DNA from: Actinomycetota bacterium
GTDB lineage: Bacteria; Actinomycetota; Coriobacteriia; Anaerosomatales; JAUXNU01
NCBI GenBank assembly: GCA_030682655.1
Contig: JAUXNU010000100.1
Location: 1-47,955, forward strand
DNA length: 47,955 bases
Direction: 5' to 3'
Shown here: piece after piece, positions 14,831 through 23,156 of the stretch
Numbering within the stretch: the stretch's first letter is position 1
Layout: every line of letters starts with the position of its first letter
Program-made: the position numbers and the translations under genes
The notes under the pieces: model-generated
Told to the model about the DNA's origin: nothing
What the model saw: the letters and a program-made list of their open reading frames with translations, nothing else
Database searches by the model: none

Positions 14831-16114
14831 CTACCCCACCGGCTCGATGACCTCGACGCCGCCCATGTACGGGCGCAGCGCCTCGGGTACGACAACGCTG
14901 CCGTCTGCCTGCTGATAGTTCTCGAGCACGGCGACGAGCGTCCGCCCGACTGCAAGACCCGAGCCGTTCAGCGTGTGCACGAGACGACTTCCCTTGAACG
15001 CCGCCGGGTCCCGGTACTTGATCGCCGCGCGTCGCGCCTGGAAATCGGTGCAGTCGCTGCAACTCGAGATCTCCTTGTACGCGCCATAGCTCGGCAGCCA
15101 GACCTCGACGTCGTAGGTCTTGGCAGCGGAAAAGCCCATGTCCCCCGTGCACAGCGTGATGGTGCGATACGGCAGGCCAAGGAGCTGCAGGATGTTCTCT
15201 GCGTCGACGACCATGGTCTCGAGCTCGTCGAAGCTCGTCTCCGGTGTCGCGAACTTCACCATCTCGACCTTGTCGAACTGGTGCACGCGAATCATCCCGC
15301 GCGTGTCGCGACCGGCCGCCCCGGCCTCCTCGCGGAAGCACGGCGTGTACGCGCAGTAGCGCAAAGGCAGCTGGCTCGCATCAAGCACCTCATCGCGGTG
15401 CAGGTTCGTGAGCTGCACCTCGGCGGTGGGAATCAGGTAGAGCCCCTCGTCGGTCCGGAACAGGTCCTCCTCGAACTTCGGCAGCTGGCCGGTTCCGGTG
15501 AGCGTCTCGGCGTTCGCAAGCGCCGGAAGCGACCACTCCGCATACCCGCGCGATGAGTGCGTGTCGAGCATGAAGTTGATGAGTGCGCGGTTGAGCTTCG
15601 CCCCCATGCCGCCCAGGACGATGAAGCGCGACTTCGCGAGCTTCACGCCACGGTCGAAGTCGATCGCACCGAGTGCAGGGCCAAGGTCCCAGTGCGGGAC
15701 CGGCTCGAAGTCGAACTCGCGAGGCGTGCCCCACCGGCGCACTTCGACGTTGGCAGTCTCGTCCGGACCGACCGGTACGGACGCGTCGGGAATGTTGGGA
15801 ACCGTCATGAGAAGCTGACGGACGTCGGCCTCCACATGCTCGAGATGGGCGTCGTGTTGTGCGATCTCGTCGTTGACCTCGCGGACCGACTCCTTGGCAA
15901 CTTCGGCCTCTTCACGCTTGCCGTCCTTCATGAGCGCGCCGATCTGCTTCGAAGCCTCGTTGCGGCGTGCCTGGAGGCCTTCGACGACCTGTATCAGCTC
16001 ACGGCGCTCCTCGTCGAGCCGCGCAAACGCCTCGATGTCCCAGCTTGACCCGCGTGCGGCGAGCGCCTCGCGAACAGCGTCGAGATTCTCGCGAACGAAC
16101 TTGGCATCGAGCAT
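14831..16114 (-). CDS. serS: Serine--tRNA ligase
   Basis: The 427-residue class II synthetase charges tRNA-Ser. The N-terminal coiled-coil arm (about 1-105, reading long tRNA variable arms) is followed by the catalytic core with TAEV, motif 2 [22 protein letters not shown] and motif 3 [19 protein letters not shown]. Length is normal. ATG 16114 follows GGAGG and matches the family N terminus ([14 protein letters not shown]); the upstream in-frame ATG at 16156 is unlikely. Only 84 bases separate it from the glycosyltransferase gene, and I see no T-box. Three tRNA-Ser genes lie within 11 kb. Confidence 0.98.
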   Translation of the reverse strand: MLDAKFVRENLDAVREALAARGSSWDIEAFARLDEERRELIQVVEGLQARRNEASKQIGALMKDGKREEAEVAKESVREVNDEIAQHDAHLEHVEADVRQLLMTVPNIPDASVPVGPDETANVEVRRWGTPREFDFEPVPHWDLGPALGAIDFDRGVKLAKSRFIVLGGMGAKLNRALINFMLDTHSSRGYAEWSLPALANAETLTGTGQLPKFEEDLFRTDEGLYLIPTAEVQLTNLHRDEVLDASQLPLRYCAYTPCFREEAGAAGRDTRGMIRVHQFDKVEMVKFATPETSFDELETMVVDAENILQLLGLPYRTITLCTGDMGFSAAKTYDVEVWLPSYGAYKEISSCSDCTDFQARRAAIKYRDPAAFKGSRLVHTLNGSGLAVGRTLVAVLENYQQADGSVVVPEALRPYMGGVEVIEPVG

Positions 16115-16198
16115 GGAGGGGCCTCCCGGATACTCCTGCCGAGGAGATGGCATCAACTCGTTTGCGAGTATACCGTACGGTTGTCGTGAGACGGCCCG

Positions 16199-17920
16199 TC
16201 AGCGCGCCTCGATGATCGAGTACCACGTGCCCGCGACCTCGTAGGTGACGAGCGCGTCCTCGGCGGCCCCTTCCTCGACCAGCCTCAGCCGCAGTTCGTC
16301 GAGGCCGGCGTCCGCCGAAGAGCGGAACATACTGCCGTCAGAAGGCTCGAAGCACCCGAGCTTCCAGTAGCTGGCGCTACGCGCAATCAACTTCGGGGTC
16401 ACGAACTTGTGGCCGAGGACCTCGGGCGCGAACTCCACTCGCACCGGCGAGACTGGTGACGCGAGTTCGTCGGCGACCCACGCAATCTCCTTGCCATGCC
16501 GTGCATAGACCTGGTGCAACATGAGCCGGTTGTAGTAGGCCCCGACGCCGAAGAGGTAGAACACGACGAGCCCCGCCGTAAGCATGAGAGTCGCGTGCTT
16601 CGGCGCACGCCACAGCACGACACTCATTCCGGTCACCAAGATGAGCGCGACCCACAACAGCGGCCTTCCAAGCAGCCACATGCGGTAGACATCGATAGCC
16701 CCGCGATCGGTCATGAGACTCGCGAGGTCAGACTCGACCAAACCCCTCCAGGCACGCAGGACAAGCGCGACAGGGAGCGCCCACCCGACAATGACTGCAG
16801 TAGCGCCGAGTGGTTGGAACCACCGGCGCATCCTCGGCAGGGTCATGAACGCAAGAATGATGTAGAACGCCACCATGTAGATGGCGTAGCGGCCCATCAC
16901 CTTCGACGGATCCGGGTAGTTGTAGTACGCGCGCCACGAATGACGGACCATCGCGACGGCGAACGCGGCGTTCAGCCCGAACACGAGCACGACCGCGCGC
17001 TCGTATACGCCCAGAGTGCGAGACCGGAGCGTTTCGGGCACGGACATGAGCACCAGACCGAGCACCGGCGCGGCGGCGAGCACGAAGTAGGCGCCGTACA
17101 CGCGCACCCATAGGCCGAGACGCGCAAGCGTGAGCTGCGCGGGGTCGGGACGGGCCGCGATGCCGAAACCGAGGATGTCCTTGAGTGACGCCCCCTGCGG
17201 CGCCTGCATCGCGATCCAAACGCCGAATGTCACCGTGATCGCGGTGACCAGGACCGCGAACCGCCCGAGCTTCGCGGCCGAAGGCGAGAAGAGCCGTCGA
17301 CCCTCGTCAGTCGCCGACGGCCGAAGCCACCACACCGCGACGAACACGGGGATGAGCGCGAAAGATATGTAGCGCGTGAGGTACAGCGCACCCAGGAGCA
17401 CGCCCGTCCCGAGATCCCAAAGCACCGGTCTGCTCTTCGGCTGTCGAAGGACCATCCACGCGGCGAACAGAAACAGCGGGAAGTACAAGTTCTCGCTCAA
17501 GACGGAGCGTGGCAGCACGAGGTGGAACGGGATGAGAGCGAGCACGCCCGCGCACGCGAGGCTCTCCCGGCGCTCCAGCGTCAGACGTGCGATCAGGTAG
17601 GCCGGAACGACGATGGCCGACGAGTAGAGTACGTTCAGGAGCTTGATGACCTCGTGGAAGTTGTCGCCGCAGAAGAACGCGACCGAGATGGACAGCGGGT
17701 AGAGTAGTGGGTAGTGCGTGCCGTCGTAGGATAGCGACCCGGCGAGAGATCGCGCATAGTCGGTGTACTGGGCCTCGTCCATGAAGACGACGGGACCGCA
17801 TGCGGTCTTCGTGACGAGAAGCAGCTTCACCGCCACGAGCGCCGCGAACAGGAGGATGACTCCCGTATACTCCTCGGCTATACCTCGGACATTCTCGCGC
17901 ACATCCGTCTCCTCGCACAT
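16199..17920 (-). CDS. GT-C type membrane glycosyltransferase (PMT/ArnT-like)
   Basis: The 573-residue product has about 11-12 hydrophobic segments and a first periplasmic loop with MDEAQYTDYARSL (about 47-59), the acidic motif of lipid-linked-sugar GT-C transferases. A soluble C-terminal part (about 475-573) follows. It probably transfers a sugar from a polyprenyl carrier outside the membrane; acceptor unknown. ATG 17920 lacks a good ribosome site, while GTG 17902 has GAGGAG six bases upstream and may be the true start. It may be cotranscribed with serS. Confidence 0.85.
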   Translation of the reverse strand: MCEETDVRENVRGIAEEYTGVILLFAALVAVKLLLVTKTACGPVVFMDEAQYTDYARSLAGSLSYDGTHYPLLYPLSISVAFFCGDNFHEVIKLLNVLYSSAIVVPAYLIARLTLERRESLACAGVLALIPFHLVLPRSVLSENLYFPLFLFAAWMVLRQPKSRPVLWDLGTGVLLGALYLTRYISFALIPVFVAVWWLRPSATDEGRRLFSPSAAKLGRFAVLVTAITVTFGVWIAMQAPQGASLKDILGFGIAARPDPAQLTLARLGLWVRVYGAYFVLAAAPVLGLVLMSVPETLRSRTLGVYERAVVLVFGLNAAFAVAMVRHSWRAYYNYPDPSKVMGRYAIYMVAFYIILAFMTLPRMRRWFQPLGATAVIVGWALPVALVLRAWRGLVESDLASLMTDRGAIDVYRMWLLGRPLLWVALILVTGMSVVLWRAPKHATLMLTAGLVVFYLFGVGAYYNRLMLHQVYARHGKEIAWVADELASPVSPVRVEFAPEVLGHKFVTPKLIARSASYWKLGCFEPSDGSMFRSSADAGLDELRLRLVEEGAAEDALVTYEVAGTWYSIIEAR

Positions 17921-18059
17921 CAACTACGAGAACGCCGTATGAAGACTGGCTGCGATGCGGGAGAATCATAGCAGAGCGCAGCCCCGGCATCGGGCGGGAC
18001 TGCGGGCGCGATCGCACGTCGAGGTAAGTGCTGGTCGTAGAAGCCGGGAAGGAACCCCC

Positions 18060-18836
18060 GTGACTCAGAACGATTCTCCTCGGCATCCCTTGCTGCCAAC
18101 GCTGGAGCGCCTTCCAACCTCGGTGGTCATCTCGAGCACCGCCACAGGAATCATCCTGTGGACGAACGCATACAACCTCAGTGTCATCGGCACGACCGAC
18201 CCGAACGACATCATCGGTCGTAACCTGCTCGACTTCCTGCCTCCCGAACAGCACGGCGTCGCCCTGCGCGACATCGAGGCGATGGCCCGGGGAGAGCGCA
18301 AAGTAGAGTCCGTGGTGTATCGCCTGCGCCGACTTGACGGCGGCACGTCGTACGTACACATCTCCTCGGTCCCCATCCGGTTCGAAGGTGTCCCGGCGAT
18401 GCTCAGCCTCGTATTCGATGTCAGCGATCGCGAGAAGGCACTCCGCAGGCTCCAAGAGAGCGAAGAACGCTACCGCTCCCTCGTGGACAACTCACCCGAC
18501 TGCGTCATGGTTTGCCAGGGGGACATCGTGAAATACGTGAACCCGACCACGGTGCGCGTCTTCAGGGCCGGCTCTGCCGAGGACATCTGTGGCCGATCGC
18601 TGTTCGACTTCGTCAAGCCGGACTTCCGCGCCATAGCCCGAACGCGCCAGAAGGCGATGTACCGGACTGGGAGGTCGTCGCCCCCGGTCGTCCTTGGCCT
18701 GGTGCGCCTGGACGGCACGTGCTTCCCCGGTGAAGCTCGCTCCTCGGTCATAACATGGGACGACGAACGCGCGACGCAGACGGTCATCCGGGACGTCGAC
18801 GGCCTGATGGACGTCGACGTCGGCTGCAGCGAGTAG
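18060..18836 (+). CDS. Tandem PAS-domain sensory protein without output domain
   Basis: The 258-residue protein holds two PAS domains (about 10-125 and 135-250) joined by the helix LRRLQESEERYRSLVDNSPD, the usual PAS-PAS linker. There is no kinase, GGDEF or DNA-binding domain after them. GTG 18060 has AAGGA upstream and starts the first PAS fold; the frame extends to 17955 but that part looks non-coding. It is probably a signal-sensing adaptor. Confidence 0.85.
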   Translation: MTQNDSPRHPLLPTLERLPTSVVISSTATGIILWTNAYNLSVIGTTDPNDIIGRNLLDFLPPEQHGVALRDIEAMARGERKVESVVYRLRRLDGGTSYVHISSVPIRFEGVPAMLSLVFDVSDREKALRRLQESEERYRSLVDNSPDCVMVCQGDIVKYVNPTTVRVFRAGSAEDICGRSLFDFVKPDFRAIARTRQKAMYRTGRSSPPVVLGLVRLDGTCFPGEARSSVITWDDERATQTVIRDVDGLMDVDVGCSE

Positions 18837-18845
18837 GCGCGGTGT

Positions 18846-19061
18846 CTACTCCGGCTTCCGGGCCAGCATCACGAGTTGCCGGTGTCGGAAGCGGATGATA
18901 CCGCGGTCTGCCAACTCGGGCGCCAACCATTCGTGCACCGCATCGAGCGGCTTTCGTTCACGGCGGGCACAACTCTCGCACAGCGGATCTGTTCCGAACG
19001 TACTCTCGGAGCCGTCCTTCTGGGTACGATGAAACCGTATCGTCAACTGGGGGGTGGTCAC
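18846..19061 (-). CDS. Small hypothetical protein with CxxC motif
   Basis: The 71-residue frame starts at GTG 19061 and has good GC-rich third positions. It contains LCESCARRERKPLD, then EWLAPELADRGIIRFRHRQLVML. Its start codon lies inside the beginning of the macro-domain gene on the other strand, so the 5' ends overlap head to head by eight bases if both annotated starts are right. Family not recognised; a false frame is possible. Confidence 0.45.
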   Translation of the reverse strand: MTTPQLTIRFHRTQKDGSESTFGTDPLCESCARRERKPLDAVHEWLAPELADRGIIRFRHRQLVMLARKPE

Positions 19062-19644
19062 CGTTCGCTACAACGTGACGTCCGACCGGTCCGTCAGCAT
19101 CCGGCGCGGGGACATCACGCGCGTGGAGGCGGACGCTATCGTCAACGCCGCGAACTCGCATATGGCGCCGGGCGGTGGCGTGAGCGGCGCGATACACAGC
19201 GCCGCCGGACCGGAGCTTGCCGAGGAGTGTCTTGCGGTCGTCTCCGCCTGTGGCCCGCTCCAAACCGGCCAGGCCGCGATCACCGGTGCCGGAGCCCTCT
19301 GGTGGGCGAAGCACGTCGTGCACGCGCTCGGTCCCGTGTGGCACGGCGGCGGGCGAGGCGAGCCGGAAGCGCTCGCAAGCGCCTACCGCTCCGCGATTCG
19401 ATGCGCCGATGAGGCCGAGGCGACGACAATCGCGTTTCCGAGCATCTCGACGGGGATCTTCGGCTATCCCGTGAAGGAAGCGGCCCCCGTCGCGCTGCAT
19501 GCGATCGCGTCAGCGCTGCGCCAGACCCACAGCGTGCAGGTTGCCAAGATGGTGCTCTTCGACGAGACGACCTACAACGCCTACGAACGAGCGCTGAAGC
19601 AGCTGGCTGCCGAGGAATCCGCCGAGGACGCCCTCTCGGAGTAG
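19054..19644 (+). CDS. Macro domain protein (ADP-ribose-binding / deacylase type)
   Basis: The 196-residue protein carries a macro domain: GDITRVEADAIVNAANSHMAPGGGVSGAIHSAAG near the N terminus and FPSISTGIFGYPVKEAAPVA in the second half, the two loops that hold ADP-ribose. This resembles the YmdB/MacroD group, which removes ADP-ribose or acetyl from ADP-ribose. GTG 19054 is possible, but GTG 19075 is an alternative closer to the domain start. No ADP-ribosyltransferase gene is visible nearby, although two Fic genes (AMP transferases) lie 24 kb away. Confidence 0.9.
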   Translation: MVTVRYNVTSDRSVSIRRGDITRVEADAIVNAANSHMAPGGGVSGAIHSAAGPELAEECLAVVSACGPLQTGQAAITGAGALWWAKHVVHALGPVWHGGGRGEPEALASAYRSAIRCADEAEATTIAFPSISTGIFGYPVKEAAPVALHAIASALRQTHSVQVAKMVLFDETTYNAYERALKQLAAEESAEDALSE

Positions 19645-19677
19645 AGCGCTTCCGATAGCTCAGCCGGGTGCCCCGCG

Positions 19678-20427
19678 CTAGGACGACCCGATGTGCGAGA
19701 GCGCAGCCCCGTACGCCCCAACGGTCTGCGCCTCCACCGGAACGACGACATCGTCGCCGAACCCGTCGGAGATCAGCCGGACCATCGCGGGGTTCTTCGC
19801 CACACCGCCCGCGAACACGAGCGGGCCGCTCGCGTCGAGGCGCTTGAGCGAGCCGAGAGTCCGCGTCGCGATGGATTCGTGCAGGCCTCTCGCAATACGG
19901 CCCCGGTCGACACCACGGTGAACGAGACATGTGACTTCGCTTTCCGCGAACACCGTGCACATCGAGGAGATGGCCACGCCGGTCGCGGCGTCGAGCGCCG
20001 CGGTGGCCATTTCCTCTAGGGTGTACCCAAGCGCATGCGCCATGACCTCGAGAAACCTGCCGGTCCCTGCGGCGCACTTGTCGTTCATCGTGAAATCGGC
20101 AACATGGCCCTGAGGGCTCAGAATGATGACCTTCGTGTCCTGACCGCCTATGTCGAGCACCGCCCCTGCCTCCGGGAACAGCCTCGATGCCCCCATGGCG
20201 TACGCCTTGATCTCCGTAACGGCATCGCAGCCAAGATTCTGCCGTGCGGCGTGTCGGCCATAGCCGGTCGCGACGACCACGTCGTGCTCGCCACGCGACA
20301 GAAACTCCGCATAGACAGCGGCGGGCTCGAACCCGGAGTCCGCGATCTCGTACGCGACAACCGCGCCGTCCTCAACCCACACCGCGTCGACGCTGCGTGA
20401 ACCGATGTCGAGTCCGAGAATCCGCAT
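19678..20427 (-). CDS. ATP-dependent activator of a 2-hydroxyacyl-CoA dehydratase-like / double-cubane protein
   Basis: The 249-residue ASKHA-fold ATPase (BadF/BcrA/HgdC family) shows ILGLDIGSRSVDAV (phosphate 1), AVLDIGGQDTKVI (phosphate 2), and the two Cys segments NDKCAAGTGRF and SSMCTVFAESEV, which hold the bridging [4Fe-4S] cluster of the dimer. It should use ATP to inject low-potential electrons into the partner encoded just upstream (gap 28 bases). Length is typical. This is an oxygen-sensitive, strictly anaerobic type of system. Confidence 0.95.
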   Translation of the reverse strand: MRILGLDIGSRSVDAVWVEDGAVVAYEIADSGFEPAAVYAEFLSRGEHDVVVATGYGRHAARQNLGCDAVTEIKAYAMGASRLFPEAGAVLDIGGQDTKVIILSPQGHVADFTMNDKCAAGTGRFLEVMAHALGYTLEEMATAALDAATGVAISSMCTVFAESEVTCLVHRGVDRGRIARGLHESIATRTLGSLKRLDASGPLVFAGGVAKNPAMVRLISDGFGDDVVVPVEAQTVGAYGAALSHIGSS

Positions 20428-20455
20428 GTCCGGGTCCGGCCCCTCCCCTGAGCCT

Positions 20456-21736
20456 TCAGAGCATCTCGAGAAACGCTTCGACGCGCGTCGATAGTTGCCC
20501 GATGTCCTCCATCGAGTAGTCGGTGTCGATCTTCAGCACCGGGATACCTGCATCCTTGGCTGCCTTCTCGACCGACGTCGCCTCGATCTGATACGGGCCG
20601 CAGAACTGCAGCGCATAGTGAAGGATGCCGTCAGCCTTGTACTCCTTGGCAAGGCGGAGCACGTCTTCGATACGTCCGGAGTTGGGCGTGAAGCACGCGC
20701 AGTTGATGTCGAGGTACTTCTCGGCGATGTCATCGAGCATGGAGTCGACGTCGGCGGAGCCTTCGGCGACGAGCTTCTCGTAGTAGCGGCTGCCGGTGCA
20801 GAGCTCCTCGGCCACCACGATGCCGCCGGCCTTCTCGATGACGTCGTGGACTTTCCAGTTCGGGATCGCCATGGGCGAGCCGGTCACGAGCACGCGCTTG
20901 GAGCCGTTCGACACGGCCACGCCGTCGGCGATGCGCTGCTCGAGCTCGTCAGCGATGGCATTGACCATCTGCGTGAAGCGCGGAACGTCGTCGTAGAAGG
21001 CGACCTGGACGGCGAGCAGAGCGTCCTTGCCGGAGATGGGCACGCCCGAGGCCGCGCGAGCGGCGTTGAGGCGCTGCAGGGCGCGGCGCTTGTCGTTGAC
21101 CTCCTTGATGGCTCGGCTCAAGTTCTCCTCGATCAGCTTATTGCCGGTCAGCTCCTCGAGACGCACCACCAGGCGGTCGATCTCGGCGCGCCACAGCGTC
21201 TTGTCCTCGGGGCGCTTCATCTGCGGAAGCTCCATGACGTGGACCGGCGCCATCTCACCGAGGAGCTCGTAGGCCTTCTTCTTGCCGTCGCAGGTAGTCT
21301 CGCCGATGACGAGGTCGGCCGACTCAATGTAGGGGCAGACCCGGCCGATCTTGAAGCCCATGAAGGACTTGATGAGCGAGCACGTGTTGCGGGGCAGAAT
21401 GCGCTCGACCTCGTCGTAAGCCCATTCGGCCCCTGCGCACAGACCGATGGACTGGCCGCCAAGTGCACGGATGATCTCCTCGGGAACGTAGAGGCAGAAG
21501 GTCCCAACGATGGTGCCGCCCGCCTCCTTGTGGTCGAGCAGCTCCTTGATACGCAACCCGTGGATCTCAGAAAGCACGAAGTCGAAGTACTTCATGCCTT
21601 CGGGACGGTTCTCCTGCGAGAGATAGGCGTCTGCGTAGAGCTTCGGGATAGCCTCCAGCAGTGCGCAGTGTGCTCGTATGTTGATTCCGAGCTGTTCCCA
21701 CATCTCCGAGTAGTCGACGGTCTCCACGTCAGCCAT
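20456..21736 (-). CDS. Double-cubane-cluster / 2-hydroxyacyl-CoA dehydratase (HgdB-like) family reductase
   Basis: The 426-residue protein resembles the DCCP/YjiM group. It has KLYADAYLSQENRPEGMKYFDF and SEIHGLRIKELLDHKEAGG followed by GTFCLYVPEEII. Several conserved cysteines (FCLYV, LCAGAEW, NTCSL, RVCPY, TTCDGKKK, CACFT, QFCGPY) could bind iron-sulfur clusters. Members reduce small substrates at a [Fe8S9] double cubane with an ATP-driven activator; the physiological substrate is unknown. ATG 21736 with GGGAG upstream is preferred to the frame start at 21799. It forms an operon with the activator and lacks the second dehydratase subunit (HgdA), favouring DCCP over an acyl-CoA dehydratase. 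Confidence 0.9.
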   Translation of the reverse strand: MADVETVDYSEMWEQLGINIRAHCALLEAIPKLYADAYLSQENRPEGMKYFDFVLSEIHGLRIKELLDHKEAGGTIVGTFCLYVPEEIIRALGGQSIGLCAGAEWAYDEVERILPRNTCSLIKSFMGFKIGRVCPYIESADLVIGETTCDGKKKAYELLGEMAPVHVMELPQMKRPEDKTLWRAEIDRLVVRLEELTGNKLIEENLSRAIKEVNDKRRALQRLNAARAASGVPISGKDALLAVQVAFYDDVPRFTQMVNAIADELEQRIADGVAVSNGSKRVLVTGSPMAIPNWKVHDVIEKAGGIVVAEELCTGSRYYEKLVAEGSADVDSMLDDIAEKYLDINCACFTPNSGRIEDVLRLAKEYKADGILHYALQFCGPYQIEATSVEKAAKDAGIPVLKIDTDYSMEDIGQLSTRVEAFLEML

Positions 21737-21908
21737 GCGCACTCCCCTTTCGTCCGGCATAGTACGCCATAAGATAACCGTATCGCAGCCATCTGTCACG
21801 CTTATGCCGTTATTGCGTTCACGGACTCTTCTCCAGGGTGCGGGTGCCGCGGTGCACCGATGCCTTATACTCGTCGCGGAGAGAGCTCACGCCCCGACGG
21901 GAGGCACG

Positions 21909-22334
21909 ATGACCGCCGCTCACGATCCACAACGCACGGATTCCGCGACTAGCGAGGACCGGCGCTCCTACGCCGCGCTCGGCACGGTTCTCATGGTCAT
22001 CGTGGTGATCGTGGTGATCCTGCTGCTCTGGCGCTCCTGCGGCAAGCAGGACGTCGCTCCCGACGAAGGTTCCGGTGGCGGAATCATAACGTCGGTTCCC
22101 AGTCTCGAGACCGTCCCTGGCGGAGTTGCGCTGTGGTTGAAGCCCGGGGCCAACGTCAGCGAAGTCCTCGCGCGCAACGGTCTGTCGGGCACGTCCGTAC
22201 TCGACATGGGCGACGGCACGTACGTGATCACCGTCGGCGAGGCTGAGGTATCGGCCACCGTCGAGAAGCTCAAGAAGGATCCCGGACTCCTGGACGCCGG
22301 GTTCCTCTATGCCGAAGACGGCACAAACGAGTAG
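21909..22334 (+). CDS. Single-pass membrane protein of unknown function
   Basis: The 141-residue product has a short polar N terminus, one membrane segment (about 25-44, VLMVIVVIVVILLLW) and a small exported domain of about 95 residues ending in a likely alpha/beta fold (VALWLKPGANVSEVLARNGL...). GACGGGAGG precedes ATG 21909, and a TATACT box at 21866-21871 is a possible -10. Not recognised. It converges with pheA, with stop codons only three bases apart. Confidence 0.7.
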   Translation: MTAAHDPQRTDSATSEDRRSYAALGTVLMVIVVIVVILLLWRSCGKQDVAPDEGSGGGIITSVPSLETVPGGVALWLKPGANVSEVLARNGLSGTSVLDMGDGTYVITVGEAEVSATVEKLKKDPGLLDAGFLYAEDGTNE

Positions 22335-22337
22335 CGG

Positions 22338-23156
22338 CTACCTCACACGCGGATAGCTGCCAAGGACCTTCACCGTGCGCAGCTTGAGCCGCAGGCAATC
22401 CAGCGCCAGCCGCACATTCTCATCGTCCATATGACCGGCGAGATCGATGAAGAACATGTATTCGCCAAGGGCCTTGCGCGTCGGACGCGACTGGATCTTC
22501 GTCAGGTTGATCTGTCCGAATGCAAACTCGGACAGGATCATGTGCAGCGTACCCGGGCGGTCGGCCTTCATGAACAACGCAAGCGATGTCTTGTCGTCCC
22601 CCGTGCGCTCCCGGATACCCCGACCGACAGTCACAAAGCGCGTCTGGTTCCCCGCGTAGTCCTCGATCGCGTCAACAAGCACCTCGGCACCGTACAACTG
22701 GACGGCCAGAAGATTCGTGATGGCAGCCGTCCGAGGCTGCTCGATGATAGTCTTCGCTGCTTCGGCGGTGGACGTCGCCGCATGTATCGGCCTGGCCGGA
22801 AGGTTCTCGGCAAGCCACCTGCGGCACTGACCGACCGCCTGGGGATGACTCACGATCGACTCGATATCCGTGAGAGCGGTCCCGGGGGCGGCGCACAGGA
22901 CATGGTGGATGTCCCGTACGACCTCGCCCTGTATCTCAAGGTCGGTCTCGAACGCCAGGGCATCGAGGGTGGCGTTCACGGATCCCTCGAGTGAATTCTC
23001 TATGGGCACCAACCCCATGTCGGCCTTGCCGCGCTCAACCGATGTGAAGACCTCTTCGATGGTCGCGCATGGTAGACCGTCGATGCCCTCTCCGAGCGAG
23101 AGCAGGGCATCATGGGAGTGGGTCCCTTCAGGTCCAAGGTACGCATAGCAGATCAC
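22338..23156 (-). CDS. pheA: Prephenate dehydratase
   Basis: The 272-residue enzyme converts prephenate to phenylpyruvate in phenylalanine synthesis. The catalytic domain (1-180) opens YLGPEGTHSHDA, has VPIENSLEGSVNATLD and the NQTRFV motif. The C-terminal ACT domain (about 193-272) contains RPGTLHMILSEFAFGQINLTKIQSRPTR, with an ESRP-like Phe-binding site varied to QSRP. No chorismate mutase domain is fused. GTG 23156 overlaps the stop of the upstream GGDEF gene by four bases. Confidence 0.96.
   Translation of the reverse strand: MICYAYLGPEGTHSHDALLSLGEGIDGLPCATIEEVFTSVERGKADMGLVPIENSLEGSVNATLDALAFETDLEIQGEVVRDIHHVLCAAPGTALTDIESIVSHPQAVGQCRRWLAENLPARPIHAATSTAEAAKTIIEQPRTAAITNLLAVQLYGAEVLVDAIEDYAGNQTRFVTVGRGIRERTGDDKTSLALFMKADRPGTLHMILSEFAFGQINLTKIQSRPTRKALGEYMFFIDLAGHMDDENVRLALDCLRLKLRTVKVLGSYPRVR

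Noticed and set aside
16115-16198. T-box or other aminoacyl-tRNA-sensing leader upstream of serS
   Set aside because: Only 84 bases to the upstream gene and no T-box core sequence or terminator.
20495-21772. 425-residue plus-strand frame opposite the double-cubane gene
   Set aside because: Antisense shadow of a clearly recognised gene, with shadow-like composition.
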